Assembly (NCBI GenBank): GCA_946481035.1
Contig: CAMLNK010000241.1
Span: 1-6,503 of the forward strand
Direction: 5' to 3'
DNA from: an uncultured Dyadobacter sp.
GTDB lineage: Bacteria; Bacteroidota; Bacteroidia; Cytophagales; Spirosomataceae
DNA length: 6,503 bases
Shown here: piece after piece, positions 6,337 through 6,503 of the stretch
Numbering within the stretch: position 1 is the first letter of the stretch
Layout: each line of letters begins with the position of its first letter
The notes under the pieces: generated by a model
The model's input: only the letters and a program-made list of their open reading frames with translations
Databases searched by the model: none
Told to the model about the DNA's origin: nothing
Program-made: the position numbers and the translations under genes

Positions 6337-6503
6337 GTGGCATTCTACGATTTGTCAAAGACCGAAAGAGCCGATCTCGTGCTGGCGATCCGAAGTGAAA
6401 TAAAGGACGCACTACTGGATCAAAATCTTCGAAAAGTCCGGATACACTATATCAATGACGACACCTATATACGGAAGTCGGCCTATTTGGTGACCGGACG
6501 ATT
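6337..6503 (+). CDS. HEAT-like protein, possibly DNA-alkylation-repair family (partial, 5' end only)
   Basis: From GTG at 6337 the frame is open to the right edge for 55 codons, beginning VAFYDLSKTERADLVLAIRSEIKDAL. It continues through a charged helix to INDDTYIRKSAYLVTGR. The pattern of a helical N-terminus followed by a D-D-T-Y-I-R-K-x-A-Y helix resembles HEAT-repeat proteins annotated as DNA alkylation repair proteins in Bacteroidota; this is from memory of the family, and only a small part is visible. No ATG is available in frame. The frame is also open upstream to 6232, but that part is the hairpin region, so GTG at 6337 is the best start. There is no room for a promoter between the preceding T-run and the start, so transcription must come through or from within the hairpin region. 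The gene could also be a general HEAT scaffold. Confidence 0.5.
   Translation, partial: MAFYDLSKTERADLVLAIRSEIKDALLDQNLRKVRIHYINDDTYIRKSAYLVTGR

Overview
The window looks like chromosomal DNA of a Bacteroidota bacterium, most likely a Dyadobacter- or Spirosoma-like member of the Cytophagales. The reasons are moderate GC content in the genes, AT-rich gaps between them, no clear Shine-Dalgarno sites, promoter elements of the Bacteroidota type (TTG ... TAnnTTTG), and gene families common in that group. This placement is inferred from sequence character, not from a database search.

Positions 2155 down to 1 (minus strand) hold a two-gene unit. It comprises a 106-residue PadR-type winged-helix regulator and, 3 nt further on, the first 610 codons of a large FtsX/MacB-type ABC permease that has a soluble prefix domain at its N-terminus and no ATPase domain. 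The permease runs off the left edge. Its second to fourth codons form a run of eight C residues, and one extra C would create a stop codon at codon 5.

Positions 2156-2354 are a divergent intergenic region with repeated CCGGACA-type motifs. From 2355 the plus strand carries a LysR-type regulator of 297 residues. After a 116-nt gap with a good promoter match comes an 880-residue exported protein (3365-6007). It combines a sorbosone-dehydrogenase-like beta-propeller, a helical HEAT-like middle and a C-terminal c-type cytochrome domain with one CVACH haem site. A strong intrinsic terminator follows at 6032-6072.

Positions 6073-6336 contain no convincing protein gene. They hold a possible promoter and a second terminator-like hairpin with a seven-T run (6277-6313). 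Only 23 nt after that hairpin, a HEAT-like coding region resembling DNA-alkylation-repair proteins starts and runs off the right edge. The hairpin therefore either ends a small RNA or lies in the leader of that gene.

The genes do not form one obvious pathway. The PadR/permease pair is a self-contained export or envelope module. The LysR gene may control itself or the cytochrome gene downstream. I see no CRISPR array, tRNA, rRNA, insertion sequence or phage gene. The most interesting points are the C8 tract at the permease start and the hairpin in front of the last gene.
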